64,000 nt of DNA from Mojavia pulchra JT2-VF2 (GTDB lineage: Bacteria; Cyanobacteriota; Cyanobacteriia; Cyanobacteriales; Nostocaceae), in the NCBI GenBank assembly GCA_019359325.1, contig JAHHHN010000018.1, positions 1-64,000 on the forward strand. The letters are read 5' to 3'. Shown piece after piece: positions 37,164 through 46,476 of this stretch. Position 1 is the first letter of the stretch. Each line of letters begins with the position of its first letter. The notes beneath the pieces are model-generated. The model saw only the letters and a program-made list of their open reading frames with translations, had not been told where the DNA came from and searched no databases. Made by a program: the position numbers and the translations under genes.

Positions 37164-38384
37164 TTGACACTACGGGTTGCTGTTGTTGGTTCAGGCCCAG
37201 CTGGTTCATCTGCCGCTGAAACACTGGCAAAAGCTGGAATTGAAACCTACCTAATTGAGCGCAAGCTAGACAATGCCAAGCCCTGTGGGGGAGCGATTCC
37301 TTTATGTATGGTGGCTGAGTTTGACCTACCACCAGAGATTATTGATCGCCGGGTGCGGAAAATGAAAATGATTTCGCCCTCGAATCGTGAGGTCGATATC
37401 AATCTGGTAAATGAAGAAGAATATATAGGAATGTGCCGCCGTGAGGTACTGGATGGTTTCTTGCGGAATCGTGCGGCAAAACTAGGTGCAACTTTAATTA
37501 ATGCCACCGTTCATAAACTTGATATACCCACCAATAATACTGACCCCTATACCATCCATTATGTTGACCATACAGAAGGGGGCGCACAAGGTATTGCCAA
37601 AACTTTGAAGGTAGATTTAGTGATTGGGGCGGATGGGGCTAATTCCCGCATTGCTAAAGAAATTGATGCTGGGGATTATAACTATGCGATCGCTTTTCAA
37701 GAGCGAATTCGTCTACCTCAAGATAAAATGGCATATTACAACGACCTTGCCGAAATGTATGTCGGCAATGACGTTTCTACTGACTTCTATGCTTGGGTTT
37801 TCCCCAAATATGACCACGTAGCGGTGGGTACTGGCACAATGCAGGTCAATAAAGCCAGCATTAAACAGTTGCAAGCTGGTATTCGCGCCCGTGCTGCTAA
37901 TAAATTGGCAGGTGGTCAAATCATCAAAGTAGAAGCACATCCCATTCCCGAACATCCCCGTCCCCGTCGTGTTGTCGGTAGAGTAGCTTTGATAGGAGAT
38001 GCTGCTGGCTACGTTACTAAGTCCTCTGGTGAAGGTATTTACTTTGCTGCGAAGTCAGGGCGGATGTGTGCTGAAACTATTGTAGAAATGTCCAATAGTG
38101 GCAAATCGATTCCCACAGAAGGCGACCTCAAGGTTTATCTCAAGCGCTGGGATAAAAAATACGGACTCACCTACAAAGTGTTGGACATCCTACAAACTGT
38201 GTTTTACCGTTCCGACGCTACCCGCGAAGCTTTCGTAGAGATGTGTGCTGACATGGATGTTCAAAAGCTCACATTCGACAGCTATCTGTATAAGACTGTT
38301 GTCCCAGCCAACCCTATCACCCAACTAAAAATTACTGCCAAGACTCTTGGTAGCCTCATCCGTGGTAACGCCTTAGCTCCCTAA
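37164..38384 (+). CDS. chlP: Geranylgeranyl diphosphate/geranylgeranyl-chlorophyll reductase
   Basis: ChlP saturates three double bonds of the geranylgeranyl group with NADPH to make the phytyl chain of chlorophyll and tocopherol. The FAD motif RVAVVGSGPAGSSAAETLAKAG and the family sequence KPCGGAIPLCMVAEFDLPPEIIDRRV are clear; GRVALIGDAAGYVTKSSGEGIYFAAKSG is the second FAD contact. A TTG at 37164 with GGGAG about 8 bases upstream gives the usual 406 residues. The frame is open to 37008, which would add an unrelated 52-residue leader, so the TTG start is preferred. Confidence 0.93.
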   Translation: MTLRVAVVGSGPAGSSAAETLAKAGIETYLIERKLDNAKPCGGAIPLCMVAEFDLPPEIIDRRVRKMKMISPSNREVDINLVNEEEYIGMCRREVLDGFLRNRAAKLGATLINATVHKLDIPTNNTDPYTIHYVDHTEGGAQGIAKTLKVDLVIGADGANSRIAKEIDAGDYNYAIAFQERIRLPQDKMAYYNDLAEMYVGNDVSTDFYAWVFPKYDHVAVGTGTMQVNKASIKQLQAGIRARAANKLAGGQIIKVEAHPIPEHPRPRRVVGRVALIGDAAGYVTKSSGEGIYFAAKSGRMCAETIVEMSNSGKSIPTEGDLKVYLKRWDKKYGLTYKVLDILQTVFYRSDATREAFVEMCADMDVQKLTFDSYLYKTVVPANPITQLKITAKTLGSLIRGNALAP

Positions 38385-38416
38385 CAGTTTTTGACCATAG
38401 CACCTTTGAGTAGAAG

Positions 38417-38511
38417 CAGAGGAGATGAGGGGTAAATAATTTAAATTTTAAAGTTTAAATTTTAAAGTTTGAACTTTGAAGTTTGAATTAATTTGCCCCT
38501 TTGCTCCTCTG
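38417..38511. repeat. Inverted repeat enclosing AT-rich tandem units
   Basis: The arms CAGAGGAGATGAGGGGTAAA (38417-38436) and TTTGCCCCTTTGCTCCTCTG (38492-38511) pair with few mismatches. Between them are imperfect repeats of TTTAAAGTTTAAAT and TTTGAAGTTTGAA. It lies 33 bases after chlP and may end its transcript. The rest of the gap to 38789 is AT-rich with nothing else seen. Confidence 0.45.
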
Positions 38512-38789
38512 ATATTTTTATTTCTGAGTTATACCAACTCGCTATTAAAGACAGCTAAACGTGGCTGTTAACTAAAAATATACAACTATAGTTAAAATCA
38601 ATACTTAGTGGAAATTCATTAAGAAAATATATTTAACATTTTAAATATTAATTTTTCGTCAATAAATCTAACTTTAATGTAAAGTTTTTATTAAAATAAC
38701 AATAAAATCTTGGCAAGTGTCCGTATATTTACTAAGGTGTACGGGCTAGCTATTTTAAAAACTCTTTGGATAAGAGTTAGAGCCTAATT

Positions 38790-39551
38790 ATGAAACTCAG
38801 TTTTGTTTTTGCTACTACTCTATCTAGTTGTTCAATAATTGCTTTGACAGCTTTTGGATTTTGCAATCAAGCTACAGCTTTCACTATTTCAGGTAAAGCT
38901 CGTGGTGAATGGGTAAACCCGATTTTAGACAAGCAGCATATCTGCTTTACTAAAACTCTGCCTAATTGCTTTATTACAGGTGTAGGGACTAATTCATTTA
39001 GCTGGGGCGAGCTTCCAAAGAATATACCTCCTAATGAAACCAACCAACTAGTTTTTGCTGGAAATTTTTTTTCAGGAGACGTTGGCTCTTGGTTAAAAAT
39101 AGGTAATTTAAAATACTTTAATGGCATTAACTACTTTGATACAAATGTAGAGTATGTAACGTTAAATCTCGATTTAACCTTTGGTGATACCGTTCAAGCC
39201 AACAAAGTTTTACCAGTCTCCTTTAAGTTAGTAAATACACTCAATTCAGGCACAAATATTAAAGATCCAGCCAACGCAGATAGTGTTGTATTTGATACAG
39301 GATTTGCAAAAACTAATTTCACGTTGGGTAATAATACATATCAATTTGAGCTACTTGGCTTTAGCCCATTAAGTCAAACAAGTATTAGTGCCCTAGAAGG
39401 AGAACAAAGTAATGATCCTGGCGATATTTATGCCAAAGTCACTGTTTCATCATCAATAGACGTTCCTGAAGCTCCAACTATTGCTGGTTCATTACTGGCT
39501 GGTATGTACCTAATTTATCGTCAAAAATTCTTGCGAGCGAAAATTAAATAG
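38790..39551 (+). CDS. Exported protein with choice-of-anchor K-like domain and PEP-CTERM-like tail
   Basis: 253 residues. A signal peptide (about 1-31, ending FCNQATAF) is followed by a beta-rich domain: TISGKARGEW, TGVGTNSFSWGE and NQLVFAGNFFS, which resembles the choice-of-anchor K family. The C-terminus VPEAPTIAGSLLAGMYLIYR ends with a basic cluster, matching a PEP-CTERM sorting signal with a slightly varied motif. It is probably displayed at or released from the cell surface after exosortase processing. The function is unknown. A terminator follows at 39689. Confidence 0.65.
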   Translation: MKLSFVFATTLSSCSIIALTAFGFCNQATAFTISGKARGEWVNPILDKQHICFTKTLPNCFITGVGTNSFSWGELPKNIPPNETNQLVFAGNFFSGDVGSWLKIGNLKYFNGINYFDTNVEYVTLNLDLTFGDTVQANKVLPVSFKLVNTLNSGTNIKDPANADSVVFDTGFAKTNFTLGNNTYQFELLGFSPLSQTSISALEGEQSNDPGDIYAKVTVSSSIDVPEAPTIAGSLLAGMYLIYRQKFLRAKIK

Positions 39552-39688
39552 TTTAGTGGTTCTGGTGTCAAGTCATTTTTTATACTTTCTAAATTCAACC
39601 AAATTATGTTTGTAGGAAGTATATGGTTATATATAAAACTACACAACCAGAAGTTTTAGTGCTTCTGTTATTTCTAAATCAAGTAAGT

Positions 39689-39725
39689 GTGCCAAAGGAT
39701 TTAAGATTCTTTGGCACTGCTATTT
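39689..39725 (+). terminator. Terminator after the PEP-CTERM-like gene
   Basis: GTGCCAAAG (39689-39697), loop of 11 bases, CTTTGGCAC (39709-39717), then TGCTATTTTT. A perfect 9-bp stem with a T-rich tail. The remaining gap to murF shows nothing else. Confidence 0.6.
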
Positions 39726-39937
39726 TTATCGTAATTGTAATTTCAATTTGACAATATCTTGTAAAAATGTTAATCAAAGTACTTTATATTATTCTCACAA
39801 AAATCATAGGATTTAATGAATTTTATCCTCGTGTGTAAATGGCACGAGGTATTAATTGATGGCAAGCGCCAGAAATCCTGAACGCTTTTTGCTTCTGGAA
39901 TCTCAGTAACCTAATTTTTGGAACAATCTCCACTCTT

Positions 39938-41293
39938 ATGCCTTGTTCTGCCAGCCTAACTCAATTACTTGAAGTTCTTTTAGCCCAGCCTGCAAATTTA
40001 TCTGAAGCTGCTTTAGCGGCATTAGGCAAGGGTATACAAACAGATAGCCGTATTCTAAAGCCGGGTGAAGTTTTTGTGGCTTTACGAGGTGAAAAGTTTG
40101 ATGGACACGAGTTTGTGCCCACAGCGATCGCCAAGGGTGCAATAGCTGCAATTGTTGATTTTGAATATGAAAATCCGGGATTTCCGGTATTACAGGTAAA
40201 AAATACCCTTGAGGCTTACCAAAAAATTGCTAGATGGTGGCGCGATCGCTTCAATATCCCAGTGATTGGGGTAACTGGTTCTGTTGGCAAAACCACAACC
40301 AAGGAACTAATTGCCGCAGTTTTAGCCACACAAGGACGAGTTCACAAGACTTATGGAAACTATAATAACGAAATCGGTGTACCAAAAACCCTTTTAGAAC
40401 TAGATGCAGAACATGACTACGCTGTGATTGAAATGGCAATGCGGGGTAAGGGACAAATTGCCGAACTGACGCACATAGCTAATCCGACAATGGGAGTAAT
40501 TACCAACGTGGGGACGGCACATATTGAGTTATTAGGTTCCGAAGCAGCGATCGCCCAAGCAAAATGTGAATTGTTAGCCGAAATGCCCAAAGATAGCGTA
40601 GCCATCCTCAACCACGACAATCCGCTATTAATCTCCACAGCAGCGCAAGTTTGGCAAGGACAAGTTATAACTTACGGCTTTTCTGGTGGCGATATCCAAG
40701 GGCAGCTGATTGATAATGAAACTGTGGAAGTGGCAGGAATGCAGCTACCTCTACCCTTAGCTGGACGGCATAATGCAACTAATTTCTTCGCGGCTTTAGC
40801 AGTGGCTAAAGTGCTGGGAATTGATTGGTTATCTCTGAAAGCCGGTGTGAGCGTAGATATGCCCACAGGACGATCGCAGCGTTTTGCTTTGCCCAATGAT
40901 GTATTAATCTTAGATGAGACTTATAATGCTGCGCCAGAAGCTATGTTAGCCGCATTGCAGTTGTTGGCAGATACACCCGGTAAACGCAAGATTGCCGTTT
41001 TAGGCGCGATGAAAGAACTGGGAGAGCGATCGCAGCAGTTGCACCAGCGAGTCGGAGAAACAGTGCGAAAGTTGAAATTAGATGGCTTGATGGTTCTGAT
41101 TGATGGCCAAGACGCCGAAGCGATAGCTCAAAGTGCTGAGGGTATTCCATCCGAGTGCTTTGCAACTCATGCTGAATTAGTTGCCAGATTAAAAACTTTT
41201 GTTCAAGAAGGCGATCGTTTATTGTTTAAAGCTGCCCATTCAGTGGGGCTGGATCGCGTTGTCAATCAGTTCCGTGCAGAATTTTCTAGTTGA
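39938..41293 (+). CDS. murF: UDP-N-acetylmuramoyl-tripeptide--D-alanyl-D-alanine ligase
   Basis: The last cytoplasmic amino-acid ligase of peptidoglycan synthesis: it joins D-Ala-D-Ala to UDP-MurNAc-tripeptide using ATP. Mur ligase features: TDSRILKPGEVFVALRGEKFDGHEF (N-terminal uridine-binding domain), the P-loop GVTGSVGKTTTKELIAAVL, HKTYGNYNNEIGVP, GTAHIELLGSEAAI, the central GRHNATNFFAALAVA, and LDETYNAAPEAMLAAL in the C-terminal domain. Length is 451 aa, normal. It stands alone. Confidence 0.95.
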   Translation: MPCSASLTQLLEVLLAQPANLSEAALAALGKGIQTDSRILKPGEVFVALRGEKFDGHEFVPTAIAKGAIAAIVDFEYENPGFPVLQVKNTLEAYQKIARWWRDRFNIPVIGVTGSVGKTTTKELIAAVLATQGRVHKTYGNYNNEIGVPKTLLELDAEHDYAVIEMAMRGKGQIAELTHIANPTMGVITNVGTAHIELLGSEAAIAQAKCELLAEMPKDSVAILNHDNPLLISTAAQVWQGQVITYGFSGGDIQGQLIDNETVEVAGMQLPLPLAGRHNATNFFAALAVAKVLGIDWLSLKAGVSVDMPTGRSQRFALPNDVLILDETYNAAPEAMLAALQLLADTPGKRKIAVLGAMKELGERSQQLHQRVGETVRKLKLDGLMVLIDGQDAEAIAQSAEGIPSECFATHAELVARLKTFVQEGDRLLFKAAHSVGLDRVVNQFRAEFSS

Positions 41294-41329
41294 AGTTGGC
41301 AGCCATTGGATAATAGAACTCTTGTATAA

Positions 41330-41410
41330 GCCTGTGTTTTGGATAACGAACCACAGATGAACGCAGATAAACACAGATAAAATATCGCTGTACATCTGTG
41401 TTTATCTGTA
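41330..41410. repeat. Short dispersed-type inverted repeat
   Basis: ACAGATGAACGCAGATAAACACAGATAAA is followed by its near-complement ACATCTGTGTTTATCTGTAG. Repeats of this sequence type are common between genes in Nostoc-like genomes. It lies after murF and may act as a transcript end. Confidence 0.35.
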
Positions 41411-41499
41411 GTTCTTTTTAGTCCGATTTGGATTTTTGCAAGAGATAAAAAAGTTTAATCCTGGTTTTACAGTCCTTTTTCCTGGCTGCTAGTCAGTGT

Positions 41500-41868
41500 T
41501 CAAGCATTATTGGAAAGACTGGGGGCGTTAGCGAAACGTCTTTGCCACAAAATCGCTGCCGAATTAGCCAACAAGCAGGTAATTGCTAGCCATAACAAGA
41601 TATATGTAGGAGCCATCACTACGCCAGCCATGAACCAAGTATATACGTGCAATACCATCACTAAAGCAAAAATACTGGCAAATGCAGCAGCTTTCCAGAC
41701 TTGATGTGATGGGCGGTGTACTACCGTCAGGATAATGGTCAACAATGTGGCAAGCAAGTTCGCTGGCACGAGAAATGCACAAATACTCACACAGTTGGCG
41801 CGGGAGAACTCAGCTAAGGTGTTGAAATCGAGCATCAATGTGTTGGGATAATGTTCGTATTCTAACAA
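41500..41868 (-). CDS. Hypothetical membrane protein (about 122 aa)
   Basis: Three hydrophobic segments (about 30-57, 65-85 and 90-112). The N-terminus may start at Met12 (MLDFNTLAEFSRANC, ATG at 41835) rather than at 41868. The C-terminus is basic and Asn-rich. No family is recognised; a cluster of aromatic residues (HVYTWFMAGVV) lies between spans. It is isolated, in the opposite direction to murF. Confidence 0.55.
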   Translation of the reverse strand: MLEYEHYPNTLMLDFNTLAEFSRANCVSICAFLVPANLLATLLTIILTVVHRPSHQVWKAAAFASIFALVMVLHVYTWFMAGVVMAPTYILLWLAITCLLANSAAILWQRRFANAPSLSNNA

Positions 41869-42010
41869 ATTAATATATTTTCAAATAATATAATTAACCT
41901 TAGCATACTATAGCAGTGTAAAAATTAATTATGTAACATAATTTAAAGTAATCTCTGGTATTTAAAATTGCTAATAGTAGGGTGGTGGGTAACACCCACC
42001 ATAAGCCAAA

Positions 42011-42412
42011 TTAGCCCATTAAAATTACTGTATCGATAACGTGAATTACACCATTATCTGCTTCAATATCTGCTGCTAGAACTGTGGCGTTTTTGACTTC
42101 AAAACCATCAGAACAATCAATTTTAATCGGCGAACCTTCTACAGAATTCACTGTACCGAGTTTTGCTAAATCAGCCTGTAGCAGCTTTCCTGGAACAACA
42201 TGATATTTTAAAATTCGCGTTAGTTGAGGAATGTTCTGCACCAGAGTTTGTATAGTTCCCGGTGGTAATTTAGCAAAGGCATCATCATTTGGTGCAAACA
42301 CAGTAAACGGCCCAGGACTTTTTAATGTCTCTACTAAACCAGCAGCTTGTACAGCCGTTACCAAAGTTTTAAAAGAGTCAGCAGCAAGGGCAATATCAAC
42401 AATATCAGCCAT
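42011..42412 (-). CDS. Fasciclin domain-containing protein
   Basis: 133 residues, a single FAS1 domain. The H1 motif is [20 protein letters not shown], the middle [16 protein letters not shown] and the H2 motif [17 protein letters not shown]1 domains are involved in adhesion; single-domain cyanobacterial versions lack a signal peptide, as here, so it is probably cytoplasmic or exported by another route. Diverges from the reductase gene at 42546. Confidence 0.92.
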   Translation of the reverse strand: MADIVDIALAADSFKTLVTAVQAAGLVETLKSPGPFTVFAPNDDAFAKLPPGTIQTLVQNIPQLTRILKYHVVPGKLLQADLAKLGTVNSVEGSPIKIDCSDGFEVKNATVLAADIEADNGVIHVIDTVILMG

Positions 42413-42545
42413 GTATTTTACCTAAATTTCTGTCAAACATAATAAAGTATAGTGAAACAATTTTAATTTTTATTAACCTATTAAATTAAAATTTAGGGCA
42501 TCGAACATTTTATGATAAACATAGAAAAATCTCTTTGTAGACAAA

Positions 42546-43490
42546 ATGTCCGAGCGTAGGTATGCCATTCTAGGAACTGGTGCATTAGGCGGATTTTATG
42601 GTGCTAAACTGCAAAAAGCTGGATTGGATGTCCACTTCTTGCTGAAAAGTGATTATGAATATGTCAGCAGATATGGTTTAGTCGTTGAGTCTATAGAGGG
42701 TGACTTCACGCTTCCCCAAGTTAACGCCTACCACAGTGTAGAAAAGATGCCTAAATGCGATGTGGTAGTAGTAGCGCTGAAGACGACACAAAATCATTTA
42801 CTACCGCAGCTATTACCACCTATGCTCAAAGATAATGGAGTGGTACTGGTATTACAGAATGGGCTGGGCATAGAAGAAGAAGTTGCCCAAATTGTTGGCA
42901 ATGTTAGCGTTATTGGTGGGTTGTGTTTTCTGTGTTCCAATAAAGTAGGGGCAGGGCATATCCGCCACCTCGATTATGGACAAATTACTTTAGGAGAATA
43001 TACCTCTGGCTATTATGCTGGTGGGATTACTGAAAGGATGCAGCTAATTGCCGCTGATTTTATAAGTGCTGGTATTGCAATGGAATTAGCCGAAGACTTA
43101 CTCCTAGCGCGATGGAAAAAACTAGTGTGGAATATCCCCTATAATGGGCTTTCTGTAATTCTCAACGCGAGAACAGATGAATTAATGGCTCATGTTCACA
43201 CTCGTAAGTTAGTTGAACAGTTGATGCATGAAGTCGCAACGGGTGCTAAAAGTTCGGGGCGTATCATTCCTGATAGTTTCATTCAAACAATGCTCGATTA
43301 TACGGTGAAGATGAAGCCTTACCGCACCAGCATGAAAATTGACTACGACGAACGCCGTCCCTTAGAGGTAGAAGCAATTTTTGGCAACCCCTTACGAAAA
43401 GCGCAAGCAGCAGGTGTAAATTTATTGCAGATTAACTGTATATACCAACAACTTAAGTTTATAGATGCAAAAAGCAGAGTGGGAAAATAG
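42546..43490 (+). CDS. 2-dehydropantoate 2-reductase (ketopantoate reductase family)
   Basis: 314 residues. The NADP-binding motif is ILGTGALGGFYGAKLQKAGLD. The catalytic Lys lies in LARWKKLVWNIPYNGLSVI, and the C-terminal DYDERRPLEVEAIFGNPLRKAQAAG matches ApbA/PanE proteins. PanE reduces ketopantoate to pantoate for coenzyme A. Cyanobacteria often have several paralogues, so the physiological substrate is not certain and I leave the symbol blank. Confidence 0.88.
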   Translation: MSERRYAILGTGALGGFYGAKLQKAGLDVHFLLKSDYEYVSRYGLVVESIEGDFTLPQVNAYHSVEKMPKCDVVVVALKTTQNHLLPQLLPPMLKDNGVVLVLQNGLGIEEEVAQIVGNVSVIGGLCFLCSNKVGAGHIRHLDYGQITLGEYTSGYYAGGITERMQLIAADFISAGIAMELAEDLLLARWKKLVWNIPYNGLSVILNARTDELMAHVHTRKLVEQLMHEVATGAKSSGRIIPDSFIQTMLDYTVKMKPYRTSMKIDYDERRPLEVEAIFGNPLRKAQAAGVNLLQINCIYQQLKFIDAKSRVGK

Positions 43491-44126
43491 GATATTTCTT
43501 GATTTTTTTTACTAATTAGAATCTAACACTTTTAATTATTAATTTTGCTAAATCACAAATAGCAAAGCCATAGCTAATATGGCTTTGCCCGTTTCCAGAT
43601 GCCTTGATACGAATTTTGAGCCTATTCCACTAATATAAAAATGTGATAACCCACTTCTTGAATTAGATATTTTGGTTTATAAAATCACAAAAAAGTTTTC
43701 AGTAACTTAATAACATAATTTCCAGGATTATATTCAAAGCTTCAAAGTAAAAAATTAAACTTTATAACCAAAGAATATAAAGTTTTAAATAATTCAGCTT
43801 TAACCAATTCAGTATAATTGCGCTTTAAAAATTAATTGTCTATATGTTAAATTTTTATTAACTATCTGTTTTGATAGTTATGAATTTTTAATTTAAGTGA
43901 AAAAAGTAAAAGTTTAGTTTTTTAAATATGAATAAATTGAAGAAAGCATCTAAGAAATATTAGGTTTTATCGAGATAATTTATTACCTTTATTAACAAGA
44001 TAAATTCATAAAGATATACAAGTATTGAATACGACACCAGAGATTATTGAGGCATCCTCTAATCAGAATATCTCTATGTTATTAATAAGTAATAAGTAAT
44101 AATTTCAGTTCATCAAGGAAAAATCA
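43491..44126. other. AT-rich intergenic stretch with a hairpin
   Basis: About 640 bases without a gene. CAAAGCCATAGCTAATATGGCTTTG (43563-43587) is a near-perfect hairpin and probably ends the reductase transcript. The rest is very AT-rich. AAGGA precedes the ATG at 44127. Confidence 0.4.
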
Positions 44127-45014
44127 ATGAAAGAAAGCCGAATTAACGCGTGGGCTATTGATTGGAAAAAAATACTGAAAATAAAACATTTTTTGCATCG
44201 ATTACAAAACAAGGTTTTGTGGATATTTAACCATAAACTACCAGAATTTTTAACAGAATACTTAAGCCTATTACAGTTTCTTTGGTTAGTGCATATTGGC
44301 AGTAAGCCTTTGACCGTTAGCCAGAAATCTGCAATGATCATCGCACCGCACCAGGATGATGAAGTGTTAGGTTGTGGTGGTTTGATAGGACTCAAGCGAG
44401 AACAGAATATACCAGTCCAGATTGTTTTTATAACAGATGGAGCCGCTTCTCATAGCTGGCATTCCGATTTTAAATCTGGCGAAATTGTTCCAATTCGTAG
44501 GCAAGAAGCACTTACATCTTTGAGTATTTTAGGTGTTGACTCCTCGCACATTCACTTCCTCGACAAACCTGATAGTAAACTACAGTATCTTGACCTAAAT
44601 ACACGTCAACAAATAATTGAGGAACTGGCTCAACTTTTGTTGTCTTTTCAGCCTGGGGAGGTTTATGTCCCCCATCGTCAAGATCGTACCAAAGACCATG
44701 AAGCAACTTATGAATTAGTTAAAACGGCTATAAGGCTTGCTGGAATTAAGGTTGAGCAGATACAGTATCCTATCTGGATTCTCTATAAGTCTTTACTGTT
44801 TCGTGACTTGAAACTGCATGAGTTAGCAGGCGCTTACTGTTTATCGATTCATTCTATTCAAAGTAAGAAGACAAAAGCAATTAAAGTCTACCGCTCTCAA
44901 TACGAAGCCATAGATGTCGGCTTATCTCCTGTTCTCAAGCCCGCTTTTCTACGACGTTTTTCATTGCCTTATGAGGTTTTCTTTAAAACTGATTCTGTAA
45001 TGCCCAATGATTAA
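44127..45014 (+). CDS. PIG-L family deacetylase
   Basis: 295 residues. The zinc motif is MIIAPHQDDEVLGCGG and the second metal ligand is the His in TKDHEATYELVKTA; YVPHRQDRTKDH supplies another. These enzymes remove acetyl groups from N-acetylglucosamine-containing molecules (MshB, BshB, LpxC-like substrates). A hydrophilic leader of about 65 residues precedes the domain. The gene overlaps nothing and is followed after 49 bases by a glycosyltransferase, so the pair may modify a surface glycan; that is inferred from context. Confidence 0.85.
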   Translation: MKESRINAWAIDWKKILKIKHFLHRLQNKVLWIFNHKLPEFLTEYLSLLQFLWLVHIGSKPLTVSQKSAMIIAPHQDDEVLGCGGLIGLKREQNIPVQIVFITDGAASHSWHSDFKSGEIVPIRRQEALTSLSILGVDSSHIHFLDKPDSKLQYLDLNTRQQIIEELAQLLLSFQPGEVYVPHRQDRTKDHEATYELVKTAIRLAGIKVEQIQYPIWILYKSLLFRDLKLHELAGAYCLSIHSIQSKKTKAIKVYRSQYEAIDVGLSPVLKPAFLRRFSLPYEVFFKTDSVMPND

Positions 45015-45063
45015 TCTAGCATAACGATACTGATTAAATTACACATTTACTAAATAGAAATTT

Positions 45064-46167
45064 ATGGCAAAAGTTCAAAATACATTGCAGACTATAAATC
45101 AAAACTTACAACTACCTGTCGACCTAGACGGCATATCGCTCCCTCAAGAATTACCACCAATTGTTTTAATAGCTTTTACTCGTCCTGACCTTCTCAAGCA
45201 AGTTCTTCCGGCAATAGCTCAACAGACCTTACGCCCACGACAAATTTTAGCTTTTGTTGATGGCCCTCGCAACGCAAACGATAAACTTTTAATTGAAGAA
45301 TGCATTAACTTATTAACAGAATTCTCCGATACTGTCCCAGTTAAAATTATAAATCAACCTCACAATTTAGGTTGTGATGTAAATGCTATTTCTGCACTTA
45401 CAGAAGCTTTGTCACATTATCCGGCTGTTGTTTATTTAGAAGATGACGTTGTTCCAAATCCTTATTTCTACGATAGGATGTGTCGGATGTTGGAAGCTTA
45501 CCGTGAAATTCCTCAAGTGTTTTCAGTTACAGCTTATGCAAACTTTCCTAGTGAGGTGCGTCAACTCATATCAGATGATTTTATGGTATCTAAGCGGGTA
45601 TTTGCCTTGGGCTGGGGAACTTGGGCAGATCGTTGGCAGGATTTAGATCTCTCTAACTACAAGCAGGGCTATAATCCTTTTGGCAAATTTTATGATATTC
45701 CTGCAACAATACAGACAAAATATACGATTGTAAATCAATTTTTTATAGAAAAAGAAAAAAAACAAGATTGGGTTATTACACTCACTCTAGCCGCCTTATA
45801 TAAAGGCTACGTCCATATCACGCCGATGGCATCCTTTATACACAATATCGGGTTCGGTCATCCTCAAGCAAAAACATACAGCGCAGGAGGAGAACCCGCC
45901 TGGGCAAACGCACATAGTGATTCATCTGCCTGTCTGAAAAGGTTACCACCTAGCCTTGATTTAATCAACATATTAGCAGCTCCCCTTGACGGAGTAGAGT
46001 TGGCTAGACACTTGGAAAGTTGTGGAGGTATATGGTTAAGTCCATCAGATACATGGCAACTATTGCGTAAGTATAACGGGTGGCAAAGTAGAATAGCGTT
46101 TTTGAAGCTCTTCTTTAGTCGAGTGCGGATTTTGGTAAGACGCTGGCTAGCTGGAAGACCAGTATAA
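45064..46167 (+). CDS. Glycosyltransferase (GT-A fold, GNT-I-like)
   Basis: 367 residues. The start of the catalytic domain, PPIVLIAFTRPDLLKQVLPAIA, and the metal-binding YLEDDVVPNPYFYDRMC (EDD in place of DXD) resemble GNT-I-like/GT2 enzymes. GWGTWADRWQDLDLSNYK and HNIGFGHPQAKTY match sugar-transferring relatives. Donor and acceptor are unknown. It has no membrane span. The stop codon TAA at 46165-46167 lies within the 8-bp duplication left by a mobile repeat. Confidence 0.82.
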   Translation: MAKVQNTLQTINQNLQLPVDLDGISLPQELPPIVLIAFTRPDLLKQVLPAIAQQTLRPRQILAFVDGPRNANDKLLIEECINLLTEFSDTVPVKIINQPHNLGCDVNAISALTEALSHYPAVVYLEDDVVPNPYFYDRMCRMLEAYREIPQVFSVTAYANFPSEVRQLISDDFMVSKRVFALGWGTWADRWQDLDLSNYKQGYNPFGKFYDIPATIQTKYTIVNQFFIEKEKKQDWVITLTLAALYKGYVHITPMASFIHNIGFGHPQAKTYSAGGEPAWANAHSDSSACLKRLPPSLDLINILAAPLDGVELARHLESCGGIWLSPSDTWQLLRKYNGWQSRIAFLKLFFSRVRILVRRWLAGRPV

Positions 46168-46305
46168 GGCAATACGGTTCAGTTAGTGATATTCGATTCC
46201 AGAAGATCCCCCCAACCCCCCTTTTTCTAAGGGGGGCTTAATTCCCTCCTTTTTAAGGAGGGTTAGGGAGGATCAACTCTTATCTGAACCGTATTGCAGT
46301 ATAAG
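46161..46305. mobile_element. MITE-like element with 8-bp target duplication (129 bp)
   Basis: The element (46169-46297) starts GCAATACGGTTCAG and ends CTGAACCGTATTGC, a perfect 14-bp inverted repeat. AGTATAAG flanks it on both sides (46161-46168 and 46298-46305). Inside is a CCCCCC/GGGGGG hairpin. It has no coding capacity. It inserted at the stop codon of the glycosyltransferase gene. Confidence 0.75.
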
Positions 46306-46476
46306 GTTTTGCGATTGCTACCCTACGGTCGCAATGATGAAATTATGTTAATGACGCGCGCAATCGCCACCTTTAACGAAATGCACGTACCCAGACAAAT
46401 TAAAAAAGTACAAACAGCAATGGATTTTCTTTAAAAATAAGCAGATATGCCGCCCTTTACTACACTATAAGCTAGG
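46306..46476. other. Short intergenic stretch with a repeat fragment
   Basis: GCGATTGCTACCCTACGGTCGCAATGATGA (46311-46340) matches, in reverse orientation, the inside of the repeat at 7513-7638. Nothing else is seen. Confidence 0.4.
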
